Shown here: piece by piece, positions 15,231 to 22,828 of the stretch
Layout of the letters: every line of letters begins with the position of its first letter
Numbering within the stretch: the stretch's first letter is position 1
Notes under the pieces: model-generated
The model's input: the letters and a program-made list of their open reading frames with translations, nothing else
Told to the model about the DNA's origin: nothing
Database searches by the model: none
Position numbers and translations under genes: made by a program
NCBI GenBank assembly: GCA_947457925.1
Contig: CANGYA010000019.1
Span: 1-33,606 of the forward strand
Direction of reading: 5' to 3'
DNA length: 33,606 nt
Origin: Cytophagales bacterium
GTDB lineage: Bacteria; Bacteroidota; Bacteroidia; Cytophagales; Thermoflexibacteraceae

Positions 15231-15280
15231 TTGGTATGTTATCGTACTATTAATGCTAATTTAAAACAATAACATACTAA
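15231..15280. promoter_or_regulatory. Inverted repeat abutting the TonB-receptor start codon
   Basis: TTGGTATGTTAT (15231-15242) is inverted as ATAACATACTAA (15269-15280), matching at 11 of 12 bases, with the single mismatch a G-U pair in RNA. The arms are separated by 26 nt, and the right arm ends 4 nt before the ATG at 15285. It could be a repressor operator or a 5'-UTR hairpin masking the start. Either role is inference from position. Confidence 0.5.
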
Positions 15281-15284
15281 TTTT

Positions 15285-17741
15285 ATGCGTGTATATCCTA
15301 TTCAGGTACTATCAAAGGCTACGTTGGTATTGGCACTATGGGCTTTTGCACAAACAGCTTTTGCCCAAAAAACAGGTTCTATTATCGGCACTATAGTAGA
15401 TAAGAAAACCCAAGAGGCATTGATTGGCGTAACCATACAAGCCGAAGGCACTACAGCTGGCGTGGTTACAGACATAGAAGGCAAATACAAACTCACTTTG
15501 CCGATTGGTAGCTATAATATTAAAGCAAGTTTTATAGGCTATAAAACCGAAACAAAGTACAATATCGTCATCAATTCGGGCAATGTGGGCATTCTCAACT
15601 TTGAGTTGGTAGAAGAAGAAACACAGTTAGAAGGTGTAGAAGTAGTAGCTAATAAGTCCATTAATGTGGCGAATAATATTACGCCTTTGTCTGTGCAGAA
15701 ACTAAGCACCGAAGAAATTAAGAGTAATCCCGGTGGCAATTTTGACATCTCGAGAGTCGTGCAAACCCTACCCGGGGTAGGTGGTACATCTGGCGGTGGT
15801 GGTTTCCGCAACGACATTATCATCAGAGGGGGTGCACCCAACGAAAATGTTTACTATCTGGACGGTATAGAAATTCCTGTATTGAACCACTTTTCTACGC
15901 AAGGCAGTGCAGGAGGTCCCGTAGGTATGTTGAATGTGTCGTTTATAGAAGATGTTACCCTAAGTTCTTCGTCTTTTGATGCCCGTTATGACAATGCGTT
16001 GGCTTCGGTTTTTCAGTTTAAACAACGTGATGGCAATACAGAGAGGTTTCAGGGTAATGTTCGTTTGAGTGCTACCGAATTAGCAACTACGTTTGACACG
16101 CCTTTAGGCAAAAAAACTTCTGCTTTGTTTTCTGTTCGCCGTTCTTATTTGCAATTCGTATTTGCTGCCTTAGATTTGCCTATTCGTCCCGATTATTGGG
16201 ATTTTCAGTACAAAGTTACTCACAAAATTAACCCTAAAACCACCATTACGGCGTTGGGCGTAGGGGCTATAGACATTTTTTCTTTTGGCAAACCTCGCAA
16301 TGCCACGCCTGAAAACATCTACACTTTGCGGTCTTTGCCAAGCGTAGAGCAGCAAAGTTATACGGTTGGTTTTTCGTTAAAAAGATTGTTGAACAATGGT
16401 TATTTGAACATTGCTTTGAGCCGAAACGAATTTAACAACCAATTAGAAAGATACGAAGACCAAGAAAACAAGAGTGCCAACACCCGAATTTTACGGTCTG
16501 TAAGTACCGAAGCCGAAAATAAACTACGCATAGACGTAAACAAAGTGGCGGGGAAATGGCAATACAGCTACGGAGGTGTGGCTCAATTGGTGCAGTACCG
16601 CAATGATTTTTTTGCGCGTATTCGCCAAGAAATCAAAGACACTAACGGACAAGTGGTGCAGCCTGCCGTTGTTACGAATTTCAATAGCAGTTTGGATTTT
16701 CTGCGGGCAGGTTTGTTTGTGCAAACTTCACGTACTTTTTTCAATGACAAGCTAAGAATAGCAGCAGGTTTGCGGTCAGACATGAATACTTTTATGTCTT
16801 CGGGCATGAACCCCTTAGAAACTCTTTCGCCAAGAATAGCCGTATCCTATTCGTTATCAGACCGTTGGAATCTTAATGCTTCAGTGGGTAACTATTACAA
16901 AATGCCAATTTACACCGTTTTGGGTTACAAAGACGCACAAGGCAATTTTGCGAATAAAGACAATAAATATATTCGTAGTACGCACTATGTAGCTGGTTTG
17001 GAGTTTATTCCACGCCCAAGCACCCGTTTTACCTTAGAGGGTTTCTACAAAGACTACGGCAACTACCCTGTTTCCCTGCGTGATGGCATTTCTTTGGCAA
17101 ATCAAGGAGGCGAATTTGGGGCTATTGGCAACGAAAGAGTACAGAGCATAGGCGGCGGCAGGGCGTATGGTTTTGAGTTTTTTGTGCAACAAAAACTGAA
17201 CAAAGGCTTTTTTGGTGTTTTGTCTTATACCTTTGTAGTCAGCGAATTTTCGGGAACAGACGGCAAAAACATAGCTTCTGCATGGGATAACCGCCATTTG
17301 ATTTCGGGTTTGTTGGGTAAAAAATTCAAGAGAAACTGGGAGGTTGGTTTGCGTTATCGTTTTGCGGGAGGTGCACCTTACACACCGTTTGACTTGTTGG
17401 CTTCGCAACGCAATTACTTGACCTTAGGCACAGGTGTATTGGATTTTGCAAGATTGAACAGCGAAAGATTAGGGGCTTTCAGTCAATTAGATATTCGGGT
17501 AGATAAGAAATGGAACTTTACCAAATGGACATTGGATTTGTTTTTAGACATTCAGAACTTATTGGTAACGGCAAATCCGCAGTACCCGAACTATACGTTT
17601 ACTCGTACTGCCGACAATTCGGGTTTCCAAACTACCGATAATTTGCCGATTCAAACAGACGGCAGTAATGCCATTCCCTTGATTTTGGGCAACCAAGCAG
17701 GCAGACCTTTGCCGACTTTGGGCTTTATTGTGGAGTTTTAG
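15285..17741 (+). CDS. TonB-dependent outer-membrane receptor with carboxypeptidase-regulatory domain
   Basis: An 818-residue outer-membrane protein with a signal peptide (about 1-27, ending AQTAFAQ). Residues about 30-115 form a CarboxypepD_reg-like domain (GSIIGTIVDKKTQEALIGVT ... YKLTLPIGSYNIKASFIGY), typical of Bacteroidota receptors. The plug domain follows at about 130-240, with IIIRGGAPNENVYYLDGIE. The rest is a beta-barrel ending in the aromatic residue Phe (...TLGFIVEF), the usual outer-membrane insertion signal. No SusD-like partner follows, so this is not a complete SusCD pair; a siderophore, vitamin or other small ligand is possible. It has no visible exact TAnnTTTG promoter but has an inverted repeat against its start codon. 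Confidence 0.92.
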   Translation: MRVYPIQVLSKATLVLALWAFAQTAFAQKTGSIIGTIVDKKTQEALIGVTIQAEGTTAGVVTDIEGKYKLTLPIGSYNIKASFIGYKTETKYNIVINSGNVGILNFELVEEETQLEGVEVVANKSINVANNITPLSVQKLSTEEIKSNPGGNFDISRVVQTLPGVGGTSGGGGFRNDIIIRGGAPNENVYYLDGIEIPVLNHFSTQGSAGGPVGMLNVSFIEDVTLSSSSFDARYDNALASVFQFKQRDGNTERFQGNVRLSATELATTFDTPLGKKTSALFSVRRSYLQFVFAALDLPIRPDYWDFQYKVTHKINPKTTITALGVGAIDIFSFGKPRNATPENIYTLRSLPSVEQQSYTVGFSLKRLLNNGYLNIALSRNEFNNQLERYEDQENKSANTRILRSVSTEAENKLRIDVNKVAGKWQYSYGGVAQLVQYRNDFFARIRQEIKDTNGQVVQPAVVTNFNSSLDFLRAGLFVQTSRTFFNDKLRIAAGLRSDMNTFMSSGMNPLETLSPRIAVSYSLSDRWNLNASVGNYYKMPIYTVLGYKDAQGNFANKDNKYIRSTHYVAGLEFIPRPSTRFTLEGFYKDYGNYPVSLRDGISLANQGGEFGAIGNERVQSIGGGRAYGFEFFVQQKLNKGFFGVLSYTFVVSEFSGTDGKNIASAWDNRHLISGLLGKKFKRNWEVGLRYRFAGGAPYTPFDLLASQRNYLTLGTGVLDFARLNSERLGAFSQLDIRVDKKWNFTKWTLDLFLDIQNLLVTANPQYPNYTFTRTADNSGFQTTDNLPIQTDGSNAIPLILGNQAGRPLPTLGFIVEF

Positions 17742-17748
17742 TAGCTAA

Positions 17749-17781
17749 AACCCCTGAAGATTTCTTCAATCTTTAGGGGTT
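17749..17781. terminator. Intrinsic terminator of the TonB-receptor gene
   Basis: A 13-bp stem with one G-U pair, AACCCCTGAAGAT (17749-17761) with ATCTTTAGGGGTT (17769-17781), and a 7-nt loop, starting 8 nt past the stop. The following TAAAAATTCC is not a strong U-tract on the plus strand. On the minus strand it lies beyond the SecB-fold gene and could serve that operon too. Confidence 0.7.
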
Positions 17782-17837
17782 AAAAATTCCCTATCCTTTC
17801 GCCACCTGCACTAAACAGTTTATCTATTGTTAAAATT

Positions 17838-18281
17838 CTACTCCGTTATATATTCCAACTCCACATCTTCCTTAATAAGTGCAGTGGCATCAAGCAAAGG
17901 TATGATAAAACGGTTAAAAATAGTATTTTCGGTTTTATTATGTAAAACTCCTCGTGCCGTCCCAACAGTTACGACCAATAATTGACGCATGAAGTCTTTG
18001 GGAACAGATAAGGTATTGTTGTCTGTATTACTAAACGTATTCCAATCTTCCTCACTAAGTTGAAAGTAGCATGAAATTTCTATTAACAAAAAAGTAGCAT
18101 TCTTTTGTTCAAAACGAAAACCCGTAAAAACTGCAATGGTTTTTGTATTTTTATCTGTGGCAAAACCTATGCTGTTATTAAACATCACCTTTTCGCCTTG
18201 CTTGAAACTGTCTTCAATCATGGCAAATTGTTCTGTTTTGATAGATTTTAGGGCAAAACTATATTTCTTTTGCTTTTTCAT
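17838..18281 (-). CDS. SecB-fold protein, putative TAC chaperone
   Basis: A 147-residue protein that lines up with the SecB chaperone fold. Four beta segments (YSFALKSIKTEQFAMIEDSF; KVMFNNSIGFATD; TIAVFTGFRFEQ; TFLLIEISCYFQL) precede a helix (PKDFMRQLLVVTVGTARGVL, about 96-115) and a final IIPLLDATALI. This order mirrors E. coli SecB, including the FLCEVQQGGIFSI strand, the ARECITSMVSRGTF helix and the LAPVNFDALF end. Overall identity is low, so this is a fold assignment by pattern. It starts only 2 nt after the antitoxin stop, so it is probably translationally coupled. Position as third gene after toxin and antitoxin suggests a dedicated chaperone for the antitoxin, as Rv1957 is for HigA1 in Mycobacterium tuberculosis. 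Confidence 0.6.
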   Translation of the reverse strand: MKKQKKYSFALKSIKTEQFAMIEDSFKQGEKVMFNNSIGFATDKNTKTIAVFTGFRFEQKNATFLLIEISCYFQLSEEDWNTFSNTDNNTLSVPKDFMRQLLVVTVGTARGVLHNKTENTIFNRFIIPLLDATALIKEDVELEYITE

Positions 18282-18283
18282 AA

Positions 18284-18712
18284 TTAGGCTACCATTTCAC
18301 TAATTGGTTGTTTGTCTTGTTCTTTATAGGTCTGGTTCTTGTTAGCGTAATTTTTAGGCTTTGGCAAATGAACTATTGGCGAAGATGTAGAAAAATCTAT
18401 GACAGAAGTTGTTGTACTTACTACATTGATGAGTTGCATATCCAATGCTTTCTCCAATTTACAAATGGTTTCCAAAGTCAGATTTTCAGAACCTTTTAAT
18501 ACTGTATGAATAAATTGAGGAGAACAAGCCATTTTTTCGGCTAATTCCTTTTGCGTCATGTTTTTTTGTTTTAAAACAGAGCCAATTCTTACTGCTATCT
18601 CAAAAGATATATCAAGCCAAGCCTCATTGTCTTGTCGCCATTGGGCTTCTGCAAGCCAATTTGTAGGTTTGGCGTTGGCAAATAATTTCTGTTTAATTTT
18701 CTCTATGCTCAT
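18284..18712 (-). CDS. HigA-like XRE-family antitoxin with C-terminal tail
   Basis: A 142-residue DNA-binding protein. An N-terminal helical part (about 10-43) leads into a Cro/C1-type helix-turn-helix at 44-97 (VLKQKNMTQKELAEKMACSP ... FIHTVLKGSENLTLETICKL). Residues 98-142 form a tail outside the HTH: a mixed hydrophobic/Pro stretch, VIDFSTSSPIVHLPKP, then a polar end. It lies 14 nt after the preceding gene and 2 nt before the SecB-fold gene. In known TAC modules the antitoxin carries such a C-terminal chaperone-addiction (ChAD) segment that the SecB-like chaperone binds. The HTH call is solid; the antitoxin role is inferred from context. Confidence 0.82.
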   Translation of the reverse strand: MSIEKIKQKLFANAKPTNWLAEAQWRQDNEAWLDISFEIAVRIGSVLKQKNMTQKELAEKMACSPQFIHTVLKGSENLTLETICKLEKALDMQLINVVSTTTSVIDFSTSSPIVHLPKPKNYANKNQTYKEQDKQPISEMVA

Positions 18713-18726
18713 AAAATTTAGTTTTT

Positions 18727-19269
18727 TTAGAATAATTCAAAAGTTTCTAAGTCATCATCTCTGTCTATTAGAAAGTTTCTTGTCAATTCAAGTTTTTCTA
18801 ATTCTTTTTCAAGATGTGGTCTATCCATTTTTTTAGTTAATTTGATAGTACCACCAGAAACAACGAATAAATTACTTTCTACTCGAATAGCATAAATTCT
18901 TAACCAACTGCGTTTACTTTTATCCCTTTCATAAGAGCTATTGCTAAAATCTTTGTTATCTAAGGGTTTAAATAATGTATTTAAACTAAATGTATCTAAC
19001 CCTTGCCCACATTCTTTGGCATAGTTCAATATATTTTGCTTCATTTTTTTTGCCTCTTTTTGTGTTTTCAAGATAGCTTCATCAATAGTAATTCCTTTAT
19101 AATGTCCATAAAATAAATCGTCTTTATGTTCCTCAAAAAATGACCTTAGATAATCAGTATCTTTCAGCCACAAATTAAATAGCCTCTGCCATTCGTCAAC
19201 TTCCTGATTATCATATTGAACAGAGTACAGATGTTCTTCTACTATTGCAAATGTATCAATAATTTTCAT
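18727..19269 (-). CDS. Putative toxin upstream of the XRE antitoxin
   Basis: A 180-residue protein with no motif I recognise with certainty. The N-terminal half is helical and acidic (VDEWQRLFNLW, LRSFFEEHKDDL, IDEAILKTQKEAKKMKQN). The C-terminal part has a basic beta segment, KRSWLRIYAIRVESNLFVVS (119-138), followed by TIKLTKKM, and ends in a charged helix. WLRIYAIRV and the following strands resemble the C-terminal strands of RelE/HigB/Gp49-like toxins, which are mRNA endonucleases. The preferred start is the ATG at 19267-19269; the upstream ATG adds four residues. As first gene, directly before an XRE regulator and a SecB-fold protein, it has the position of HigB in TAC operons. Function is inferred from context. 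Confidence 0.55.
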   Translation of the reverse strand: MKIIDTFAIVEEHLYSVQYDNQEVDEWQRLFNLWLKDTDYLRSFFEEHKDDLFYGHYKGITIDEAILKTQKEAKKMKQNILNYAKECGQGLDTFSLNTLFKPLDNKDFSNSSYERDKSKRSWLRIYAIRVESNLFVVSGGTIKLTKKMDRPHLEKELEKLELTRNFLIDRDDDLETFELF

Positions 19270-19309
19270 AAAAATCAACATATAGGTTTATCTTTGAATA
19301 ACTTTAAAG

Positions 19310-19317
19310 CAAAAGTA
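19310..19317 (-). promoter_or_regulatory. Candidate -7 element of the TAC-like operon
   Basis: The minus strand reads TACTTTTG, a full match to TAnnTTTG, 41 nt upstream of the ATG at 19269 and just past the thrS terminator. No TTG at the expected spacing was seen (the nearest is 13 nt away), so support is partial. Confidence 0.4.
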
Positions 19318-19322
19318 ATAAA

Positions 19323-19357
19323 AACCCTCACAAGGTTTTTGAAACCTTGTGAGGGTT
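19323..19357 (-). terminator. Intrinsic terminator of thrS
   Basis: A perfect 16-bp stem, 19323-19338 with 19342-19357 (core CCCTCACAAGG / CCTTGTGAGGG), and a 3-nt loop. On the minus strand it is followed by TTTTTATT. It begins 7 nt past the thrS stop. The same 35-bp palindrome type occurs at 1522-1556. It insulates the downstream TAC-like operon from thrS transcription. Confidence 0.92.
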
Positions 19358-19364
19358 AGCAAAA

Positions 19365-21317
19365 TTACCCTCTCGCCACCTGCACCAACAACTTATCTAT
19401 CTCCGCCTTAAAATGAGCCTTAAACTCGGCTATGGTCATGCTACCCAAGTCGCCTTCGCCTTTTTTGCGGACAGACACCTTGCCTTCGGCAGCCTCTTTT
19501 TCGCCCACTACCAGCATATAAGGCACTTTCATTACTTCGGCATCACGTATTTTACGACCAATTTTCTCGTCCCTTTCGTCTAAGAACCCACGAATATCTA
19601 CTTCTTGGAGTTCGTCATACACACTTTGGGCGTAGTCTTGGTACTTTTCAGAAATAGGCAACACCGCAATCTGTTCAGGAGCTAACCATAACGGGAAATT
19701 ACCCGCACAGTTTTCTATCAGTACCGCCACAAATCTTTCCATAGAACCAAACGGTGCCCTATGTATCATCACAGGTCTATGTCTTTGGTTATCAGAACCG
19801 ATGTATTCGAGTTCAAAACGGTTCGGTAATTGGTAATCTACCTGAATAGTTCCTAACTGCCAACGTCTGCCCAAAGCATCTTTCACCATAAAGTCCAATT
19901 TGGGTCCATAAAACGCAGCTTCGCCATATTCCACTACCGTTGGTAGATTTTTTTCGGCTGCTGCCTCCATGATGTCCTTTTCGGCTTGTTCCCATAGTTC
20001 CTCGCTGCCTATGTATTTTTCTCTGTCTGTCTGATGACGCAAAGAAATTTGGGCGGTGTACTCTTGGAAACCCAAAGAACGGAACACATATAACACCAAA
20101 TCAATTACTTTCTTGAACTCCTCCTTCACTTGGTCGGGGCGACAGAAAATATGGGCATCGTCTTGTGTAAAGCCACGCACCCTTGTTAGTCCATGCAACT
20201 CACCACTTTGTTCGTATCTATACACCGTACCGAACTCCGCCAAGCGCAAAGGTAAATCACGATAAGAACGTGGTTTAGTCTTGTAAATTTCGCAGTGGTG
20301 CGGACAGTTCATTGGTTTCAACATAAACAACTCGTCTTCTTCGGGTGTGTGTATCGGTTGGAAACTATCTTTTCCGTACTTCGCCCAGTGTCCCGAAGTT
20401 TCGTAGAGTTTTTTGCTTGCAATATGTGGCGTAACCACTTGTAAATAACCAGCTTTTACTTGTGCTTTTTTCAAGAAATTTTCTAATCTATCTCTCAAAA
20501 CTGCACCCTTCGGCAACCACAACGGCAAACCCATGCCTACTTTTTCAGAAAAAGCAAACAATTCAAGTTCTTTGCCTAATTTTCTATGGTCACGTTTTTT
20601 GGCTTCTTCCAACAAAGTCAAATAATCTTTCAATTCTTTGTCTTTCGGAAACGTAATGCCATAGATACGAGTGAGTTGCTTGCGTTTTTCATCTCCACGC
20701 CAATACGCCCCTGCTACGTTGAGGAGTTTTACGGCTTTGATGAAACCCGTATCAGGAATATGCCCGCCACGACACAAATCTGTAAAATTTCCTTGTTGGT
20801 AAAACGTAATTTCGCCGTCTTGCAGTCCGTCTATCAATTCGAGTTTGTACTCGTCGCCTTTTTGGGTGAAATAGCTAATAGCATCTGCTTTGCTCACTTC
20901 TTTGCGAATGAACTGATTTTTTTGGCGGGCTAATTCCAACATTTTCGCCTCTACTTTCTCGAAGTCATCAGACGAAAAAGACTTGTCGCCAAAGTCCACA
21001 TCATAATAGAAACCGTTTTCGATGGCAGGACCAATACCGAATTTCGTACCGGGATACAAGGCTTCTAAGGCTTCTGCTAAGAGGTGGGCAGACGAGTGCC
21101 AAAAAGCCTGTTTGCCGTCTGTGTCGTTCCACGTCAGGAGTTTTACTGAACAGTCCGTTTCGAGAGGTCTGTTTGCCTCTACAGTTTTACCATCAACTTG
21201 TGCAGCCAATACATTGCGAGCCAAGCCTTCCGATATGGACAGAGCTACGCCCATGCTATTTGTGCCTTTTGGATATTCTCTTACCGAGCCGTCTGGCAGT
21301 GTTACTTTAATGTTCAT
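19365..21317 (-). CDS. thrS: Threonine-tRNA ligase
   Basis: A 650-residue class II aminoacyl-tRNA synthetase charging tRNA-Thr. Domains in order: TGS (1-62, starting [15 protein letters not shown]); the editing/second additional domain with HSSAH (74-78) and [10 protein letters not shown]; the catalytic core with [13 protein letters not shown] (zinc Cys and class II motif), [20 protein letters not shown] (motif 2) and [11 protein letters not shown] (motif 3); and the anticodon-binding domain from about 545 on. Length and motifs are complete. A matching TTG/TAnnTTTG promoter lies about 50-80 nt upstream and a strong hairpin terminator immediately downstream, so it is transcribed alone. Confidence 0.97.
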   Translation of the reverse strand: MNIKVTLPDGSVREYPKGTNSMGVALSISEGLARNVLAAQVDGKTVEANRPLETDCSVKLLTWNDTDGKQAFWHSSAHLLAEALEALYPGTKFGIGPAIENGFYYDVDFGDKSFSSDDFEKVEAKMLELARQKNQFIRKEVSKADAISYFTQKGDEYKLELIDGLQDGEITFYQQGNFTDLCRGGHIPDTGFIKAVKLLNVAGAYWRGDEKRKQLTRIYGITFPKDKELKDYLTLLEEAKKRDHRKLGKELELFAFSEKVGMGLPLWLPKGAVLRDRLENFLKKAQVKAGYLQVVTPHIASKKLYETSGHWAKYGKDSFQPIHTPEEDELFMLKPMNCPHHCEIYKTKPRSYRDLPLRLAEFGTVYRYEQSGELHGLTRVRGFTQDDAHIFCRPDQVKEEFKKVIDLVLYVFRSLGFQEYTAQISLRHQTDREKYIGSEELWEQAEKDIMEAAAEKNLPTVVEYGEAAFYGPKLDFMVKDALGRRWQLGTIQVDYQLPNRFELEYIGSDNQRHRPVMIHRAPFGSMERFVAVLIENCAGNFPLWLAPEQIAVLPISEKYQDYAQSVYDELQEVDIRGFLDERDEKIGRKIRDAEVMKVPYMLVVGEKEAAEGKVSVRKKGEGDLGSMTIAEFKAHFKAEIDKLLVQVARG

Positions 21318-21365
21318 GAGTATATTTGTTTATCCACACTTGCCTACAACTGCAAGGGGTAAAGG

Positions 21366-21396
21366 CAAAGGTAGGGAAAGTAAGCTCAATTTACAA
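21366..21396 (-). promoter_or_regulatory. Promoter of thrS
   Basis: On the minus strand, TTG (21394-21396) is followed after 20 nt by TACCTTTG (21366-21373), a full match to the Bacteroidota promoter. The ATG is 48 nt downstream, so the leader is too short for a T-box. Confidence 0.65.
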
Positions 21397-21540
21397 AAGC
21401 AATTTGTACCATTAAGTCATTTTTCTTACATTTACTAATCAAAAATCACAAGTAAAGTAAGATAAGTGATAAGGCACAATGATTAATTAGTAAATTTTTA
21501 ATTGAAAATTATTTTAAATTAAGTAATTAGAAAAAATAAA

Positions 21541-21607
21541 TGTACCACAGACTTTATTCTGTAATCTCTTGATAATCAAAGACTCACAGACTAAAGTCTG
21601 TGGTACA
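21541..21607. repeat. REP-like twin-hairpin element, copy 1
   Basis: TGTACCACAGACTTTA (21541-21556) and TAAAGTCTGTGGTACA (21592-21607) are perfect 16-bp inverted ends. The right end also contains the perfect palindrome CACAGACT-AA-AGTCTGTG, so each end can fold alone. A second copy with slightly different sequence lies at 28764-28840. Confidence 0.75.
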
Positions 21608-21745
21608 ATATTATCAATTAATTAGTTACTCTTACTTATTTTAAATTATTTACTATCAAGCTATTTGCCCAAAACTGAATGTACTTTAATAGTTTCTATT
21701 TACCTAAAATAATTTTTTAACTCTATATCACTTACATTAGCTAAT

Positions 21746-22762
21746 ATGAACTTTGCCACATTATCAATCCTCATAGAACAAAAATACATAGATGTTCAAC
21801 AACACCCTACTGCCCCTTTATTCATTTACAATTATTCGCAATTAGCTCAGTATGAAAGAAATTGGAATGAATGGACGTTGGCGTGTAGAGGGCTGATACT
21901 CAATGACAAAAATGAAGTAGTCGCCAGACCTTTTGCAAAGTTTTTTAATATAGAAGAACACAACACAAGTGAAATTCCACAAGAAAACTTTGAAGTGTAT
22001 GAAAAGTTAGATGGTTCTTTGGGCATTTTGTACCATTGGGACAAGCAGTTTTACATGGCTTCAAGAGGTTCTTTTGACAGTGTGCAGGCTCGGCGTGCCA
22101 ATGAAATTTTACGGCAACGGTACGCACACATTTTGCATGGTCTAAATCCTACAAAAACCTATCTTTTTGAGATTATTTACCCCGAAAATCGTATTGTGGT
22201 AGATTATGGAGCAATGGAAGACGTCATTTTATTGGCGATTATAGATACACAAACAGGCGTAGAAGAAACTCTAACAGACATCGGTTTTCCTTTGGTGAAA
22301 AGATATGACGGCATCAAAGACATTCACCAATTAAAACAACTCAATGAAGCTAATCGAGAAGGTTTTGTGATAAAATTCCGTTCTGGCTTTCGGGTAAAAG
22401 TTAAATTTGAGGAATATGTACGTTTACACCACATCATCACACAAGTTTCTTCAAAAGATATATGGCTACATTTGTCTAAGCAAGAACCTTTGGATAAACT
22501 TTTAGACAAAGTACCTGATGAATTTTATCGTTGGGTACAACAAACCATTACAAAATTACGCCAAGAATATGCAGATATAGAAACTTATTGTCAAAAACAC
22601 TTCAAAATACTACCTACACGCAAAGAAACTGCCTTGTATTTTCTTACTTTGCAATACAACAACGTATTATTTGCAATGTTGGACAATAAAGATTATGCCC
22701 CTTTGATTTGGAAAATGATAGAACCTCCATTTGAAAAACCTTTTGCTAATGCAGGAGAGTAA
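21746..22762 (+). CDS. T4 Rnl1-like RNA ligase
   Basis: A 338-residue ATP-dependent RNA ligase of the T4 RNA ligase 1 type, which joins 5'-phosphate and 3'-OH RNA ends through a lysyl-AMP intermediate. Nucleotidyltransferase motifs in order: an upstream CRGLIL (47-52) and ARPFAKFFNIEE; motif I EKLDGSLG (86-93) with nucleophile Lys87; motif III-like YLFEIIYPENRIV (139-151); motif IV EGFVIKF (205-211); motif V VKVKFEEY (217-224). A helical C-terminal domain follows (about 235-338). No polynucleotide kinase, RtcB or anticodon nuclease gene is adjacent, so its substrate is open. RNA repair after nuclease damage is the usual role for such enzymes. Confidence 0.85.
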   Translation: MNFATLSILIEQKYIDVQQHPTAPLFIYNYSQLAQYERNWNEWTLACRGLILNDKNEVVARPFAKFFNIEEHNTSEIPQENFEVYEKLDGSLGILYHWDKQFYMASRGSFDSVQARRANEILRQRYAHILHGLNPTKTYLFEIIYPENRIVVDYGAMEDVILLAIIDTQTGVEETLTDIGFPLVKRYDGIKDIHQLKQLNEANREGFVIKFRSGFRVKVKFEEYVRLHHIITQVSSKDIWLHLSKQEPLDKLLDKVPDEFYRWVQQTITKLRQEYADIETYCQKHFKILPTRKETALYFLTLQYNNVLFAMLDNKDYAPLIWKMIEPPFEKPFANAGE

Positions 22763-22776
22763 AATGTCAAAACAAA

Positions 22777-22808
22777 AAACCTATAAAGACTTTGAGCTTT
22801 ATAGGTTT
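22777..22808. terminator. Bidirectional terminator between RNA ligase and M42 peptidase
   Basis: A 12-bp perfect stem, AAACCTATAAAG (22777-22788) with CTTTATAGGTTT (22797-22808), and an 8-nt loop, flanked by A-runs and TAAAAAAATT. It serves the convergent genes on both sides. Confidence 0.8.
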
Positions 22809-22828
22809 AAAAAAATTAAAATAAAGTA

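Larger units (their letters stand above)
21318..21745. other. Divergent intergenic region between thrS and the RNA ligase gene
   Basis: This 428-bp gap contains the thrS promoter (21366-21396) and a REP-like twin hairpin (21541-21607). The rest is AT-rich. I see no ORF, T-box or tRNA-like leader for thrS, and no exact promoter match for the ligase gene. Confidence 0.5.

Noticed and set aside
15285-17741. Possibility that this is a SusC with an adjacent SusD polysaccharide locus
   Set aside because: No SusD-like lipoprotein gene follows; the next genes belong to an opposite-strand operon of the toxin-antitoxin type.
20586-20933. A 115-codon plus-strand frame within thrS
   Set aside because: It is a shadow of the thrS coding strand, rich in Phe and Ile; no start signal or homology is evident.
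18727-21317. Functional link between thrS and the toxin-like operon
   Set aside because: They share a strand and are only 95 bp apart, but a strong terminator (19323-19357) and a separate -7 element lie between them, so co-transcription is unlikely.
21022-21438. A 138-codon plus-strand frame overlapping the start of thrS and its promoter
   Set aside because: It is antisense to the thrS TGS domain and crosses the thrS promoter; no recognisable protein motif.
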